From the NCBI GenBank assembly GCA_947627905.1, contig CANQXX010000014.1:1-45217 (forward strand): a stretch of DNA of 45,217 nucleotides. The letters run 5' to 3'. Each line of letters opens with the position of its first letter. The stretch's first letter is position 1. Positions 24,111 to 34,061 of the stretch are shown here, in pieces. Origin of the DNA: an uncultured Clostridia bacterium (GTDB lineage Bacteria > Bacillota > Clostridia > Oscillospirales > Ruminococcaceae). The notes beneath the pieces are model-generated. The model had not been told where the DNA came from and made no database searches. It was given only the letters and a program-made list of their open reading frames with translations. The position numbers and the translations under genes are program-made.

Positions 24111-24139
24111 CTGAATGCTCTTCTTTCTGTGAAGTCCTG

Positions 24140-24772
24140 TCAGGCGTTAATGGCTGCCAGAACTTTCTCGGAAGTATCCTTGACTTCCTCCTGACCCTGA
24201 ACTCTTACCAGCTTTCCTCTCTTGTCGTAGAAATCTGCAAGAGGAGCTGTCTGCTCATGATATGTGCGAAGTCTTTCAATGACCGTTTCGGGAGCGTCGT
24301 CCTTGCGCTGTACAGCGTTGCCGCCGCACTTATCGCAGATACCCTCTTTCTTGGGAGGATTGAACTGGATATGATAGGAAGCGCCGCACTTTTCGCATAC
24401 TCTTCTGCCCGAAAGTCTGCCCTGAATAACTTCGTCGGGAACATCAATGGAAATTACCTTATCAATGTTTATCCCCATATTTTCAAGAGCTTCCGCCTGA
24501 GGAACGGTCCTTGGAAATCCGTCGAGAATATAGCCGTTTTTGCAGTCGTCCTCGGCAATTCTGTCTTTCAGTATGCCTATTACCACTTCGTCGGGAACGA
24601 GAGCACCGCTCTCCATGAAACTTTTTGCTTTAAGACCGCATTCTGTGCCGTTCTTTACAGCTTCGCGCAGAATGTTTCCCGTAGATATCTGAGGTATTCC
24701 CAGCTTTTCGCTGATTACCTCTGCCTGTGTGCCTTTTCCTGCGCCCGGAGCGCCCAATAAGATCAGGTTCAT
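24140..24772 (-). CDS. adk: Adenylate kinase
   Basis: 210 aa. It interconverts AMP + ATP and 2 ADP. The P-loop is GAPGAGKGT (7-15). The AMP-binding and mid-domain motif DGFPRTVPQAEAL is present. The LID carries the four-cysteine zinc site of Gram-positive enzymes (CEKCGASYH, CDKCGG). It lies 69 bp after secY. Confidence 0.97.
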   Translation of the reverse strand: MNLILLGAPGAGKGTQAEVISEKLGIPQISTGNILREAVKNGTECGLKAKSFMESGALVPDEVVIGILKDRIAEDDCKNGYILDGFPRTVPQAEALENMGINIDKVISIDVPDEVIQGRLSGRRVCEKCGASYHIQFNPPKKEGICDKCGGNAVQRKDDAPETVIERLRTYHEQTAPLADFYDKRGKLVRVQGQEEVKDTSEKVLAAINA

Positions 24773-24841
24773 AATAATCCTCCTAAATAAAGTTTCATTT
24801 TTTGTTATGGCTTATCCTCGGTTTCAGGCGGTATCTGCCCG

Positions 24842-26143
24842 TTATTCAAGGAAGCCCCTGTGATGACGCATCATCATCTGGGATTCGAGCGTTCTTACAG
24901 TCTCAAGAACAACGCTTACCACGATGAGGATAGACGTACCGCCCATTGCTATGCCCAACTTAGGCAGCGCAAGGTTGGTAAGGATAGGGAATATCGCGAT
25001 AACGCCAAGGAAGAAAGCACCTACAAGGGTTATCTTTCCAAGGACTCTCTGGATAAAATCGCTTGTTGGTTTGCCGGGACGTATACCCGGTATGCCTCCG
25101 TTGTTCTGACGGAGATTATTGGCTATTTCTATAGGATTATACTGCATGGAAACATAGAAATAGTTGAATGCGATTATCAGCAGGAAATAAAGGATCGCAT
25201 ACCATGGACTGGTATAACTGAAGAAGTTTATAAATCCCGCATAGAATTTCTGCCAGAATGTTTCAGGCGTTGCCGACGGCGGGAAAAACATAGATATCGT
25301 CGAAGGCAGGGACATTATAGCCATTGCAAAGATGATAGGCATAACGCCGCTCATTGCTATCTTGATAGGAATGTGTGTGTTCTGACCGCCGTACTGCTTT
25401 CTGCCTACAACACGTTTTGCATACTGTATAGGGATACGTCTTTCGGATTCGTTCATGAAAACGATAAATCCTATCATAACAACGAAAATTATCAGTACCA
25501 GAGGAACTACGAAAACATACTTCATATCCGATCTTACAAGCTCGAACATGGAAAGTATTGCGGAAGGACCTCTTGAAACGATACCTGCGAACAGTATCAT
25601 TGAAATACCGTTGCCGATGCCGTGCTCGTTTATCCTGTTGCCCAGCCATACTACTATGTTGGAACCTGCTGCAAACGAAAGGACGATAACTATTGCCGAA
25701 AATACTCCGGCAAAGCCTTCCGTATAATTAAGCGCGTGATTGTTCCTTAGTGTAACGTAATAAGCATAAGACATTACAAAAGCTATGCCCAGCGAAACAA
25801 AGCTGGTTATCTTCTGTATTTTTTTTCTTCCCGATTCGCCCTCTTTCTGGAGATTTTCCAGAGGAGGAAGCGCGTAGGTAAGAAGCTGCATTATGATGGA
25901 CGCATTGATATACGGCTGGATAGAAAGTGACAGAAGTGTTCCCTGTGAAAGCGCGCCGCCTGTGAGGATATCCATATAGCTAAGGAAGTTTCCGTCAGCA
26001 AACATCTGACTTATAGCGTTCGGATCCATAAACGGCACCGGAATGTGGCAGCCTATCCTGAATATAAAGATTATCAGTAATGTGTACAGGATCTTTTTCC
26101 TTAATTCCGGTATTTTCCATGCATTTCTGAAGGTCGTGAACAC
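24842..26143 (-). CDS. secY: Preprotein translocase subunit SecY
   Basis: 433 aa with ten membrane segments, the channel of the Sec pathway through which the surface proteins of this window must pass. Conserved regions: GCHIPVPFMDP, LSIQPYINASIIMQLL and RRIPIQYAKR. The start appears to be GTG, directly after the rplO stop (TAATGTG), with GAGGTGA inside the rplO end as ribosome site; rplO and secY are therefore tightly coupled. Confidence 0.96.
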   Translation of the reverse strand: MFTTFRNAWKIPELRKKILYTLLIIFIFRIGCHIPVPFMDPNAISQMFADGNFLSYMDILTGGALSQGTLLSLSIQPYINASIIMQLLTYALPPLENLQKEGESGRKKIQKITSFVSLGIAFVMSYAYYVTLRNNHALNYTEGFAGVFSAIVIVLSFAAGSNIVVWLGNRINEHGIGNGISMILFAGIVSRGPSAILSMFELVRSDMKYVFVVPLVLIIFVVMIGFIVFMNESERRIPIQYAKRVVGRKQYGGQNTHIPIKIAMSGVMPIIFAMAIMSLPSTISMFFPPSATPETFWQKFYAGFINFFSYTSPWYAILYFLLIIAFNYFYVSMQYNPIEIANNLRQNNGGIPGIRPGKPTSDFIQRVLGKITLVGAFFLGVIAIFPILTNLALPKLGIAMGGTSILIVVSVVLETVRTLESQMMMRHHRGFLE

Positions 26144-26144
26144 A

Positions 26145-26585
26145 TTACATCACCTCAGCCTTCCCGCCTGCTTTCTCGATTTTTTCCTTTGCAGACTGGG
26201 AGAAAGCCGCAGCTTTTACTGTAAGGTTCACATTAAGCTCTCCGTTTCCGAGGACCTTAACGCCGTTAGCTGTTTTCTTTACTACGCCGGCTGCTTTGAG
26301 GAGCTCAGCGTCAACTACCGTTCCTTCCTTGAACTTTGCAAGGTCGGAAACGTTTATTACTGACATTTTCTCTGCGAAAACGTTATTGAAGCCTCTCTTC
26401 GGGATTCTTCTTGCCAGAGGCATCTGACCGCCTTCAAAGCCGATCCTTACGCCTCCGCCCGAACGGGCATTCTGACCCTTATGACCCTTGCCGGCTGTCT
26501 TTCCGTTTCCGGAACCGTGACCTCTTCCGATCCTCTTGACATCTTTGTTTGAACCGGCTGCAGGAGATAATTCGTGAATTTTCAT
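26145..26585 (-). CDS. rplO: Ribosomal protein L15
   Basis: 146 aa. The glycine- and basic-rich N-terminus ([20 protein letters not shown]) is typical and reaches into 23S rRNA. It has a good GGAGGTGCG ribosome site. Its stop is one base from the secY start. Confidence 0.97.
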   Translation of the reverse strand: MKIHELSPAAGSNKDVKRIGRGHGSGNGKTAGKGHKGQNARSGGGVRIGFEGGQMPLARRIPKRGFNNVFAEKMSVINVSDLAKFKEGTVVDAELLKAAGVVKKTANGVKVLGNGELNVNLTVKAAAFSQSAKEKIEKAGGKAEVM

Positions 26586-26609
26586 GCTTTTCGCACCTCC
26601 TTGTATAAA

Positions 26610-26780
26610 TTATGCTTCGATAACCTCTACGAGGTGAGCAATTTTCTTGATCTTGCCCTTTGTAGCGTCGTTTTCGGGCTGCTCGGACACGTCGCCGATC
26701 TTTCTGAGTCCGAGAGAATTTGCTGTAGCAGCCTGATCCTTCTTAACGCTGTTAAGACTTTTTACAAGCTTTACTTTCAT
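26610..26780 (-). CDS. rpmD: Ribosomal protein L30
   Basis: 56 aa: starts MKVKLVKSLNSVKKDQ, contains ANSLGLRKIGD and ends HLVEVIEA. The length and the position between rpsE and rplO fit bacterial L30. AGGAGGACGG lies just upstream of the ATG at 26780. Confidence 0.95.
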   Translation of the reverse strand: MKVKLVKSLNSVKKDQAATANSLGLRKIGDVSEQPENDATKGKIKKIAHLVEVIEA

Positions 26781-26795
26781 TATCTTCCGTCCTCC

Positions 26796-27302
26796 TTAAC
26801 CCAAAATTTCCTTAACGGATTTGCCTCTGATCTCAGCAACTTCCTTAGCGCTGCGGCACTGAGCAAGACCATTTATGGTAGCTCTTACCACATTGCAGGC
26901 GTTGTTGGAACGGAGAGACTTTGTTCTGATGTCCTTTATGCCTGCCATTTCGATGACTGCACGAACAGGACCTCCGGCGATAACACCGGTACCGGGAGCG
27001 GCGGGCTTCATAAGAACTCTGCCTGCGCCGAATGTGCCGATAATTTCATGTGGGATAGTAGTTCCTCTGAGAGAAACTCTTATAAGATTTTTCTTAGCGT
27101 CCTCTATTCCCTTGCGTATAGCGTCGGGAACTTCTCCGGACTTGCCCATGCCGAAGCCGACAATGCCGTTTCCGTCGCCGACTACGACCAAAGCCGCGAA
27201 CTTGAAGATACGTCCGCCCTTAACGGTCTTGGAAACTCTGTTTATAGCAACGACTTTTTCGGTCAGCTCCATAGCAGAAGCATCTATTTTAGCGTTTGCC
27301 AA
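26796..27302 (-). CDS. rpsE: Ribosomal protein S5
   Basis: 168 aa. Family motifs: [19 protein letters not shown] and [17 protein letters not shown]. It sits near the mRNA entry and influences decoding accuracy. The start is TTG, with AAGGAGG 8 nt upstream. An ATG ten codons later would truncate the N-terminus and has no ribosome site. Confidence 0.96.
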   Translation of the reverse strand: MANAKIDASAMELTEKVVAINRVSKTVKGGRIFKFAALVVVGDGNGIVGFGMGKSGEVPDAIRKGIEDAKKNLIRVSLRGTTIPHEIIGTFGAGRVLMKPAAPGTGVIAGGPVRAVIEMAGIKDIRTKSLRSNNACNVVRATINGLAQCRSAKEVAEIRGKSVKEILG

Positions 27303-27336
27303 AAGTATTACCTCCTTATTTGTTGATGGCGCCGAA

Positions 27337-27696
27337 TCAGAAATTCAGACCGCCTTTTCTTGCGCCTTCGGCAAGTTCTGCAACTCTTCCGTGATAGAGA
27401 TAACCTGCACGGTCGAAAACAACGTCCTTAATGCCCTTCTCGGCAGCCTTCTTGGCGATCATCTCGCCTACCTTGAAAGCGCCTTCCTTGTTGCCGCCGT
27501 TTCCGTCAAAACCCTTTTCCAGCGAAGAAGCCGCGCAGAGTGTAACTCCTGCAGTATCGTCGATGATCTGAGCATAGATGTTCTTAGCGCTGCGGAAAAC
27601 GTTGAGTCTTGGGCATTCAGCTGTTCCGCTTATCTTAGAGCGGACGCGGATCTGTCTCTTGGCTCTTGCAGCCTTTCTGTTTATCTGCTTTACCAT
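27337..27696 (-). CDS. rplR: Ribosomal protein L18
   Basis: 119 aa. Binds 5S rRNA with L5. Motifs: [17 protein letters not shown], then [20 protein letters not shown]. It follows rplF after a 109-bp spacer that is longer than usual for this operon and can form a CGGAG/CTCCG hairpin. Confidence 0.97.
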   Translation of the reverse strand: MVKQINRKAARAKRQIRVRSKISGTAECPRLNVFRSAKNIYAQIIDDTAGVTLCAASSLEKGFDGNGGNKEGAFKVGEMIAKKAAEKGIKDVVFDRAGYLYHGRVAELAEGARKGGLNF

Positions 27697-27805
27697 TGAT
27701 AATTCAACTCCTTTTCAAGCGGAGAATAGTAGTCGCTCCGACGGAAACTTCCCGCCGCGGACTGTCCCATTCTCTAAAAATAGGATAACTCTTCTTATGT
27801 GGAAA

Positions 27806-28351
27806 TTACTTCTTGCCCTTACCGGCTTTACCTTCCTTGCGGATAATTCTTTCGCCGGTGTAGCGGATACCCTTGCCCTTGTACGGCTCGGGAGGTCTTT
27901 TCTCGCGGAGCTCAGCAGCGAACTGTCCCACCTTCTGCTTGTCAATACCGTTTACAACGATCTTGTTGGGAGAGGGAACGTCTATTGTGATGCCGTCTGT
28001 TTCCGGAACAATGACCTGATGTGAATAACCAAGGTTCATAACAAGGTTCTTTCCCTGCTTCTGGGCACGGTAACCGATACCTTCGATGTCCAGAGACTTG
28101 GAAAATCCGTTTGTAACGCCTTCCACCATGTTGTGGATAAGAGTTCTTGTCAGACCGTGGAGTGATTTGTGGAGCTTATCCTCGGAGGGACGCTCAACAA
28201 TTATCTCATTGCCTTCCAACCTGATCTTCATATCGTGGTTGAAAGTATTTGTAAGTGTGCCCTTAGGTCCCTTTACCGTAACGGTAGTGCCGTCGATCTT
28301 TACATCAACGCCGGCAGGAACAGTAACGGGCTTTTTGCCTATTCTTGACAT
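27806..28351 (-). CDS. rplF: Ribosomal protein L6
   Basis: 181 aa. Starts [15 protein letters not shown]. The C-terminal signature [14 protein letters not shown] is present. It binds near the sarcin-ricin loop. A good AAGGAGG ribosome site precedes it. Confidence 0.97.
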   Translation of the reverse strand: MSRIGKKPVTVPAGVDVKIDGTTVTVKGPKGTLTNTFNHDMKIRLEGNEIIVERPSEDKLHKSLHGLTRTLIHNMVEGVTNGFSKSLDIEGIGYRAQKQGKNLVMNLGYSHQVIVPETDGITIDVPSPNKIVVNGIDKQKVGQFAAELREKRPPEPYKGKGIRYTGERIIRKEGKAGKGKK

Positions 28352-28365
28352 TTACTTGTTCCTCC

Positions 28366-28764
28366 TTACCATACGAATGCAAGGACTTCGCCGCCGACAT
28401 GGAGCTCTCTTGCCTTCTTGTCGGTCATAATGCCCTTTGAAGTGGAAACGATAGCGATACCGAGACCCTTCATTACCTTGGGCATATCCTCGCAGCTTGA
28501 ATATATCCTGAGACCGGGCTTAGAAACTCTTCTCAGACCGGTGATGACCTGAGACTTGTTCTCGCCGTATTTCAGCGTGATCCTGATGATGCCCTGCTTT
28601 CCGTCGTCTATTATCTGATAGCTCTTGAGATAACCTTCGTCAACGAGTATCTGAGTTATAGCCTTCTTGATATTGGAAGCAGGAACGTCAACTGTTGGGT
28701 GCTTTGCAGAATTGGCATTTCGTATTCTTGTAAGAATATCTGCAATTGTATCTGTAATTTGCAT
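28366..28764 (-). CDS. rpsH: Ribosomal protein S8
   Basis: 132 aa. Starts [17 protein letters not shown], with the C-terminal signature [20 protein letters not shown]. It binds the central domain of 16S rRNA. It lies 43 bp after rpsN. Confidence 0.97.
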   Translation of the reverse strand: MQITDTIADILTRIRNANSAKHPTVDVPASNIKKAITQILVDEGYLKSYQIIDDGKQGIIRITLKYGENKSQVITGLRRVSKPGLRIYSSCEDMPKVMKGLGIAIVSTSKGIMTDKKARELHVGGEVLAFVW

Positions 28765-28807
28765 AACGGTTAACCTCCTTATATTACTTTAAAGCAGCAA
28801 TTGCCGT

Positions 28808-28993
28808 TTACCAGCTTGCTTTCTTCACGCCGGGGATCTGTCCTTCGTGAGCAAGCTCCCTGAAGCAGATACGGCATATGCCGAACTTTCTCATATATGC
28901 ATGAGGTCTGCCGCAGATCTTGCATCTGTTGTAAGCTCTGGTGCTGTACTTAGGAGTTCTCTGCTGCTTTACTTTCATAGATGTTTTAGCCAT
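28808..28993 (-). CDS. rpsN: Ribosomal protein S14, zinc form (type Z)
   Basis: 61 aa, the short zinc-binding S14 type. Two C-x2-C pairs are visible (RCKICGRP and GICRICFRE). The zinc form is typical of Gram-positive genomes and may have a zinc-free paralogue elsewhere. It lies between rplE and rpsH. Confidence 0.97.
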   Translation of the reverse strand: MAKTSMKVKQQRTPKYSTRAYNRCKICGRPHAYMRKFGICRICFRELAHEGQIPGVKKASW

Positions 28994-29015
28994 TTATCCT
29001 AACCCACCTTTCCTT

Positions 29016-29558
29016 TTACTTGGCAAAGGGAGCGCCCATGAGCTCCAGAAGAGCCTTGGCTTCCTCATCTGTATTTGCGGTGGTGATTATGTTGATATCC
29101 ATACCGCGTACCTTGTCTATCTTATCATACTCGATCTCAGGGAATATCAGCTGCTCCTTGATACCTGTGGAATAGTTTCCTCTTCCGTCGAAGGAATCGC
29201 CGTTTATTCCTCTGAAGTCACGAACACGGGGGAACGCAACATTGAAAAGTCTGTCGAGAAATTCGTACATCTTCTCGCTTCTGAGAGTTACCTTTACGCC
29301 TATTGGCATACCTTCACGGATCTTGAAGTTGGCAACGGATTTCTTTGCGCGGCAGACGATAGGCTTCTGACCTGTGATAGCCGCAAGATCCGACATTATA
29401 GCGTCAATTACCTTAGCGTTGTCCTTAGCTTCGCCTGCGCCTACGTTGATAACTACCTTGTCGATCTTAGGTATCTGCATAACGCTTTTGTAGCCGAACT
29501 TCTTCATTAAAGCAGGAGCCACTGTGCTGACATAAAGTTCTTTCATATTGGATGCCAT
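29016..29558 (-). CDS. rplE: Ribosomal protein L5
   Basis: 180 aa from the ATG at 29558 with AAGGAG 8 nt upstream; the longer reading to 29609 runs into rplX. Binds 5S rRNA. Motifs: [47 protein letters not shown]. Confidence 0.97.
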   Translation of the reverse strand: MASNMKELYVSTVAPALMKKFGYKSVMQIPKIDKVVINVGAGEAKDNAKVIDAIMSDLAAITGQKPIVCRAKKSVANFKIREGMPIGVKVTLRSEKMYEFLDRLFNVAFPRVRDFRGINGDSFDGRGNYSTGIKEQLIFPEIEYDKIDKVRGMDINIITTANTDEEAKALLELMGAPFAK

Positions 29559-29575
29559 TTCAATTACTCCTTTCC

Positions 29576-29896
29576 TTAATAAGCTTTTCCGCAGTCCGCG
29601 TGCTTGCATACTCTTACCTTTTTGCCGTCCTCGATCTTATGAGCGAGTCTGGTTGGCTTGCCGCACTTGGGGCATACAGCCATTACCTTTGACGCATAAA
29701 GGGGAGCCTCACATTTGACAATGCCGCCCTGCTGACCCATTTGTCTGGGCTTAACGTGCTTTGTAACGATATTGAGACCTTCAACGATGACCTTGTTTTC
29801 CTTGGGAGAAACTTCAACTACCTTGCCCTGCTTTCCCTTGTCCTTGCCGGAAAGGATAACAACGGTGTCACCTGTTTTAACGTGCAGTTTATTCAT
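29576..29896 (-). CDS. rplX: Ribosomal protein L24
   Basis: 106 aa. The KOW motif lies at the N-terminus ([20 protein letters not shown]). The [10 protein letters not shown] and [10 protein letters not shown] segments suggest a C-terminal zinc site seen in some L24 proteins. It is an initiator of 50S assembly. GGAGGCG precedes the ATG. Confidence 0.96.
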   Translation of the reverse strand: MNKLHVKTGDTVVILSGKDKGKQGKVVEVSPKENKVIVEGLNIVTKHVKPRQMGQQGGIVKCEAPLYASKVMAVCPKCGKPTRLAHKIEDGKKVRVCKHADCGKAY

Positions 29897-29911
29897 GATC
29901 GTTACGCCTCC

Positions 29912-30280
29912 TTACAGAACTTCGGGAGCAAGTGACAGGATCTTCATATAGTCCTTGTCTCTAAGCTCACGGGCAACCGGTCCAAAAATACGGGTGCCTC
30001 TGGGGTTCTTGTCCTCTTTGATAATTACGGCAGCGTTCTCGTCGAAGCGGATATAGGTACCGTCGTCACGGCGGAGACCCTTTGCCGAACGAACTATAAC
30101 TGCCTTAACGACGTCGCCTTTCTTAACAACGCCGCCTGGTGTTGCTTTTTTGACCGAAGCAACAACAACATCGCCGATATTTGCATATCTTCTGCGGGTA
30201 CCGCCAAGAACTCTTATACACATAAGCTCTTTAGCGCCCGTGTTATCAGCGACTTTCAGATAAGTCTGCATCTGGATCAC
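29912..30280 (-). CDS. rplN: Ribosomal protein L14
   Basis: 122 aa from a GTG start with AAGGAG 9 nt upstream; MIQ is the usual L14 beginning. Motifs: [20 protein letters not shown] and the C-terminal [16 protein letters not shown]. It lies on the 30S-facing side of the 50S subunit. Confidence 0.97.
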   Translation of the reverse strand: MIQMQTYLKVADNTGAKELMCIRVLGGTRRRYANIGDVVVASVKKATPGGVVKKGDVVKAVIVRSAKGLRRDDGTYIRFDENAAVIIKEDKNPRGTRIFGPVARELRDKDYMKILSLAPEVL

Positions 30281-30307
30281 AGCGATTAACTCCTTCCATA
30301 ATTAAGA

Positions 30308-30335
30308 TCCTGCTCTTTTTGTATGCCGAGCAGGA
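30308..30335 (-). other. Hairpin in the rpsQ-rplN spacer
   Basis: TCCTGCTC (30308-30315) pairs perfectly with GAGCAGGA (30328-30335). The 117-bp spacer between rpsQ and rplN is unusually long for this operon and also holds the palindrome CGGAAATTTCCG. No gene was found in it. Confidence 0.5.
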
Positions 30336-30397
30336 GCGGCGGAAGCAAACGGCGGAAATTTCCGTCCATATGCCTCCGGACAATGCTCATTTTGCTA

Positions 30398-30655
30398 TTA
30401 CTTAGCCTGTTCGATGACCTTTACGAGACGCCATCTCTTATCCTTGGATATAGGACGGGTCTCCATGATCTCAACGCGGTCGCCGATATTGCAGGTATTG
30501 TTTTCATCGTGAGCCTTCAGCTTGATGGTCCTCTTGATGATCTTCTTGTACAGGGGGTGCTGTACGTTATCGACGATAGCGACAACAATGGTTTTATCCA
30601 TCTTGTTGGAAACTACCTTGCCAACTCTTGTTTTTCTAAGATTTCTTTCAGCCAT
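30398..30655 (-). CDS. rpsQ: Ribosomal protein S17
   Basis: 85 aa. Starts [20 protein letters not shown], with the OB-fold motif [19 protein letters not shown] primary 16S rRNA binder. It lies 19 bp after rpmC. Confidence 0.97.
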   Translation of the reverse strand: MAERNLRKTRVGKVVSNKMDKTIVVAIVDNVQHPLYKKIIKRTIKLKAHDENNTCNIGDRVEIMETRPISKDKRWRLVKVIEQAK

Positions 30656-30674
30656 TTCTGTATACTCCCTTCAC

Positions 30675-30872
30675 TTACTGCTCGGAACCGGCACGCTCGC
30701 GGAGAACTGTCTTAACGCGGGCAATGTCCTTCTTCACAGCCTTGAGACGTGTAGGATTGTCGAGCTGATTGATAGCGTGCTGAAAACGGAGAGCGAAAAG
30801 CTCTTTTTTCAGATCGGCAAGCTTATTATCAAGCTCAAGAGTTGTCATATCTCTAACTTCCGCAGCCTTCAT
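30675..30872 (-). CDS. rpmC: Ribosomal protein L29
   Basis: 65 aa. Two-helix protein with the signature [19 protein letters not shown]. Located at the tunnel exit, where it helps bind the signal recognition particle and trigger factor. Its ATG overlaps the rplP stop by one base. Confidence 0.96.
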   Translation of the reverse strand: MKAAEVRDMTTLELDNKLADLKKELFALRFQHAINQLDNPTRLKAVKKDIARVKTVLRERAGSEQ

Positions 30873-31297
30873 TATTCGCTCGCCTCCTCTTTCTCACGCG
30901 CTACAAACTTACACTTTATAGGAAGCTTATGCATAGCAAGACGCATAGCTTCTCTTGCGATATCCTCAGTAACGCCGGCGATCTCAAACATAACTCTGCC
31001 CGGCTTTACAACTGCTACCCAGTATTCGGGAGAACCTTTACCGGAACCCATTCGTGTTTCAGCAGGCTTCTCTGTTACCGGCTTGTCGGGGAATATCTTT
31101 ATCCATACCTGACCGCCTCTCTTGATGTAACGCGTCATAGCGATACGGGCAGCTTCGATCTGGTTGGAGGTTATCCATGCGGGCTCAAGAGCCTGGAGAC
31201 CGTAATCTCCGTTGGAGACCTTGTTTCCGCGGCTTGCCTTACCTGTAAGGCGTCCTCTCTGTACTCTTCTGTACTTAACTCTCTTCGGAAGAAGCAT
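30872..31297 (-). CDS. rplP: Ribosomal protein L16
   Basis: 141 aa. Starts [17 protein letters not shown], with [19 protein letters not shown]. It lies near the A site and peptidyl transferase centre. Start and stop overlap its neighbours by one base (TAATG), indicating translational coupling. Confidence 0.97.
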   Translation of the reverse strand: MLLPKRVKYRRVQRGRLTGKASRGNKVSNGDYGLQALEPAWITSNQIEAARIAMTRYIKRGGQVWIKIFPDKPVTEKPAETRMGSGKGSPEYWVAVVKPGRVMFEIAGVTEDIAREAMRLAMHKLPIKCKFVAREKEEASE

Positions 31298-32046
31298 TAC
31301 TGGTTACCTCCTTCTCTTTTTCTCGCTCCGCGGTTTTCTCCGCCCTGACGGCGATCGTTCCTGCGGGGCTTCTTTTCTGTCTTTTCTGCAGCGGCTGTTC
31401 TTGCCTTGGCAACATCGCCTTTAAGAACTTCGCCCTTGTAGATCCATACTTTAACGCCTATGCGTCCGTAAGTTGTGCTTGCCTCAGCAAAACCGTAGTC
31501 AATGTCGGCACGGATCGTCTGGAGGGGGATAGTTCCCTCGTGATAGGATTCGGAACGAGCGATCTCGGCGCCGCCGATACGTCCGCTTACCATTACCTTG
31601 ATACCTCTTGCGCCGAGCTTCATAGCTCTGCCTATAGCCTGTTTCATTGCTCTTCTGTAAGAAGCACGGTTTTCGAGCTGAGCAGCAATGCTTTCAGCAA
31701 CGAGCTGCGCATCCATATCGGGAGATTTTACTTCAACGATATTGATAGCGACCGACTTCTTCATCATTTTCTCGACATCGAGACGGAGCTTTTCGATATT
31801 TTCACCGCCGCGTCCGATAACGATACCGGGCTTAGCGCAGTGAACATGGATCCTTACCTTATCCGCAAATCTTTCGATCTCTATGCGGGGAACTCCTGCT
31901 GCGTAAAGGTTTTTCTTGATATATTTGCGGACCTTATAGTCCTCGACCAGTGTATCGCCGAAAGCTGCCTTATTCGCAAACCAGCGGGAATCCCAATCTT
32001 TAATAACGCCAACACGCATTCCGTGCGGATTAACTTTCTGTCCCAT
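31297..32046 (-). CDS. rpsC: Ribosomal protein S3
   Basis: 249 aa, somewhat long because of a basic C-terminal tail ([20 protein letters not shown]). The KH domain is visible ([16 protein letters not shown]), followed by the S3 C-terminal domain ([14 protein letters not shown]). It lies at the mRNA entry channel. Confidence 0.97.
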   Translation of the reverse strand: MGQKVNPHGMRVGVIKDWDSRWFANKAAFGDTLVEDYKVRKYIKKNLYAAGVPRIEIERFADKVRIHVHCAKPGIVIGRGGENIEKLRLDVEKMMKKSVAINIVEVKSPDMDAQLVAESIAAQLENRASYRRAMKQAIGRAMKLGARGIKVMVSGRIGGAEIARSESYHEGTIPLQTIRADIDYGFAEASTTYGRIGVKVWIYKGEVLKGDVAKARTAAAEKTEKKPRRNDRRQGGENRGARKREGGNQ

Positions 32047-32068
32047 TTAGTTTACCTCCTCTTTCGAC

Positions 32069-32404
32069 TTATTCTTTTTCCTTTACCGCAAGAGTAACAT
32101 GGGAAGTTCTCTTGAGGATCCGGAACGCTCTGCCTCGAGCTCTGGGCATGATTCTCTTCATTATAGGACCGGGGCAAACGAAACATTCGGAAACATAAAG
32201 GTTATCCTTATCCATTCCGAAATTGTTCTCTGCGTTTGCAACTGCGGACTTCAGAAGCTTTTCCAGGTATTCACAGGCAGATTTGGGTGTGTGCTGCAAA
32301 ATTGCCATAGCGGTCTCAACGTCCTTTCCTCTGATGAGGTCAAGAACTATCTGGACCTTTCTCGGCGCGATGCGAGCATTTTTAAGATATGCTCTTGCTT
32401 CCAT
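32069..32404 (-). CDS. rplV: Ribosomal protein L22
   Basis: 111 aa. Starts [16 protein letters not shown], with [18 protein letters not shown] at the end forming the beta-hairpin that lines the exit tunnel, the site of macrolide-resistance changes in relatives. It lies 20 bp after rpsS. Confidence 0.97.
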   Translation of the reverse strand: MEARAYLKNARIAPRKVQIVLDLIRGKDVETAMAILQHTPKSACEYLEKLLKSAVANAENNFGMDKDNLYVSECFVCPGPIMKRIMPRARGRAFRILKRTSHVTLAVKEKE

Positions 32405-32424
32405 TTTAAATTCTCCTCTCTGCC

Positions 32425-32709
32425 TTATTTCTTACCGTTGTTGGATACTTTGGAACCTGCATGGCCCTTGAAGGTCCTTGTGGGTGCAAATTCACCCAGC
32501 TTATGACCTACCATATCTTCCGTAACATATACGGGAACGTGCTTTCTGCCGTCATGAACGGCAAATGTATGACCTACGAAATCGGGGAATATCGTTGAAG
32601 CTCTGCTCCATGTCTTGAGGACTTTCTTTTCGCCCGCTTCGTTCATAGCGATAACTCTTTTCAACAGGACTTCTTGTACATAAGGTCCTTTCTTAACGCT
32701 TCTGCTCAT
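32425..32709 (-). CDS. rpsS: Ribosomal protein S19
   Basis: 94 aa. Starts [17 protein letters not shown], with the signature [17 protein letters not shown]. It forms part of the 30S head with S13. AGGAGGAAAACC precedes the ATG. A 137-bp structured spacer separates it from rplB. Confidence 0.97.
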   Translation of the reverse strand: MSRSVKKGPYVQEVLLKRVIAMNEAGEKKVLKTWSRASTIFPDFVGHTFAVHDGRKHVPVYVTEDMVGHKLGEFAPTRTFKGHAGSKVSNNGKK

Positions 32710-32738
32710 TGGTTTTCCTCCTCTCTTATTTTAGGCAG

Positions 32739-32827
32739 GGAACTTTATCGTTCCTTCTTTATGATTCAATGAGCCGGATCTTCTCCGGACGCACGTCCTT
32801 TCGGAGCGTATGCTCCGTAAGTCCGTG
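32739..32827 (-). other. Structured rplB-rpsS spacer with three hairpins
   Basis: Three inverted repeats: GGAAC/GTTCC (32739-32754), CCGGA/TCCGG (32774-32788), and CGGAGC/GCTCCG (32802-32817) inside an outer CACG/CGTG (32792-32827). No T-tract follows, so these are not obvious terminators. They could be RNA processing sites or a protein-binding site. Confidence 0.5.
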
Positions 32828-32846
32828 ACTTGATATCGTTTAAGAA

Positions 32847-33680
32847 TTACTTACCGTTTCTTCTCTTTACGATAAACTTATCGGTGCGGTTGTGGGTCTT
32901 TCTGGTCTTGTAGCCGAGAGCGGGCTTGCCCCAAGGTGTAACAGGTCCCGGACGTCCCACAGGAGACTTACCTTCACCGCCGCCGTGGGGGTGATCGTTC
33001 GGGTTCATTACAGAACCGCGGACTGTAGGTCTGATGCCAAGGTGACGTGTTCTTCCGGCTTTGCCGAGGCTTACATTTTCATGGTCGATATTTGATACCT
33101 GACCGATAGAAGCCATGCAGCCTGCGGGGATCTTTCTCATCTCACCTGAGGGAAGTCTTACCAGAACGTAATTTCCTTCCTTACCCATAAGCTGAGCCAT
33201 ATTTCCTGCTGCGCGGACGAGCTGAGCGCCCTTGCCGGGATAAAGCTCGATATTGTGAATAAACGTACCAACGGGGATATCGTTAAGTGCGAGGGCGTTG
33301 CCCGGCTTGATATCAGCGTGAGCGCCGCTTGTTACAACGTCGCCTACTGCAAGTCCGTTGGGAGCTATGATATATCTCTTTTCGCCGTCCTCGTACTGAA
33401 CGAGTGCGATGAAAGCGCTTCTGTTCGGATCGTATTCAATGCTGAGAACAGTAGCGTTCATGCCCTGCTTATCTCTCTTGAAATCTATGATCCTGTATTT
33501 TCTTCTGTTTCCGCCGCCTCTGTGACGAACGGTGATCCTGCCGTAGCTGTTTCTGCCCGCGGTCTTCTTCATAGGTGCAAGAAGGCTCTTTTCGGGAGCG
33601 ACCTTTGAAAGTACGCTGTAGTCAGTAACAGTCATCTGACGTCTTGACGGCGTCGTCGGCTTATATGACTTGATTGCCAT
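32847..33680 (-). CDS. rplB: Ribosomal protein L2
   Basis: 277 aa. Motifs: [20 protein letters not shown] and the C-terminal [19 protein letters not shown], containing the conserved His region needed for peptidyl transferase activity. It follows rplW after a 90-bp spacer. Confidence 0.97.
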   Translation of the reverse strand: MAIKSYKPTTPSRRQMTVTDYSVLSKVAPEKSLLAPMKKTAGRNSYGRITVRHRGGGNRRKYRIIDFKRDKQGMNATVLSIEYDPNRSAFIALVQYEDGEKRYIIAPNGLAVGDVVTSGAHADIKPGNALALNDIPVGTFIHNIELYPGKGAQLVRAAGNMAQLMGKEGNYVLVRLPSGEMRKIPAGCMASIGQVSNIDHENVSLGKAGRTRHLGIRPTVRGSVMNPNDHPHGGGEGKSPVGRPGPVTPWGKPALGYKTRKTHNRTDKFIVKRRNGK

Positions 33681-33686
33681 TGCAGT

Positions 33687-33746
33687 TCATCTCCTTATAA
33701 TATTTTGCGATGTTTTGCGGAAGCTGTCCCTTCCATACTTACTCAT
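33687..33746 (-). CDS. Possible 19-aa leader peptide before rplB
   Basis: A small frame starting ATG at 33746 with CGGCAGGAAA upstream encodes MSKYGRDSFRKTSQNIIRR. Its stop TGA overlaps the rplB ribosome site (AAGGAGATGA), an arrangement that could couple translation. There is no homologue I recognise, so it may be chance. Confidence 0.2.
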   Translation of the reverse strand: MSKYGRDSFRKTSQNIIRR

Positions 33747-33770
33747 TTTCCTGCCGGATAAGGAGTAAAC

Positions 33771-34061
33771 TTACATCATGCCATCAAAAAATTCAATGGT
33801 CTTTGAGCCTTCAGCCAGAGTAACGATAGCTTTCTTCCAATCGGGAGTGTAGCCTCTGTTCATACCCATTCTCTTGGAACGGCCTCTGACGTGCATGGTA
33901 TTTACTTTAGCGACCTTTACATCGAAAAGCTCTTCAACAGCCTTGGCTATTTCTATCTTGTTGGCAGACTTAGCTACCTTGAAGGTGTACTTGCTTTCCT
34001 GCAAGCCGGCCATGCTTTTTTCTGTGATTATAGGCTTGATAACTATATCCTGTGCAGTCAT
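33771..34061 (-). CDS. rplW: Ribosomal protein L23
   Basis: 96 aa. Motifs: [20 protein letters not shown] and [20 protein letters not shown]. Docking site at the tunnel exit for trigger factor and SRP. Its ATG overlaps the rplD stop by one base (TAATG). Confidence 0.97.
   Translation of the reverse strand: MTAQDIVIKPIITEKSMAGLQESKYTFKVAKSANKIEIAKAVEELFDVKVAKVNTMHVRGRSKRMGMNRGYTPDWKKAIVTLAEGSKTIEFFDGMM

Noticed and set aside
24860-25576. Plus-strand open frame of 238 codons opposite secY
   Set aside because: Antisense to a conserved membrane protein gene; low-complexity Tyr/Arg/His content is typical of shadows.
26875-27699. Plus-strand open frame of 274 codons in the ribosomal region
   Set aside because: It lies opposite rpsE and rplR, which have unmistakable family motifs; the frame has no ribosome site.
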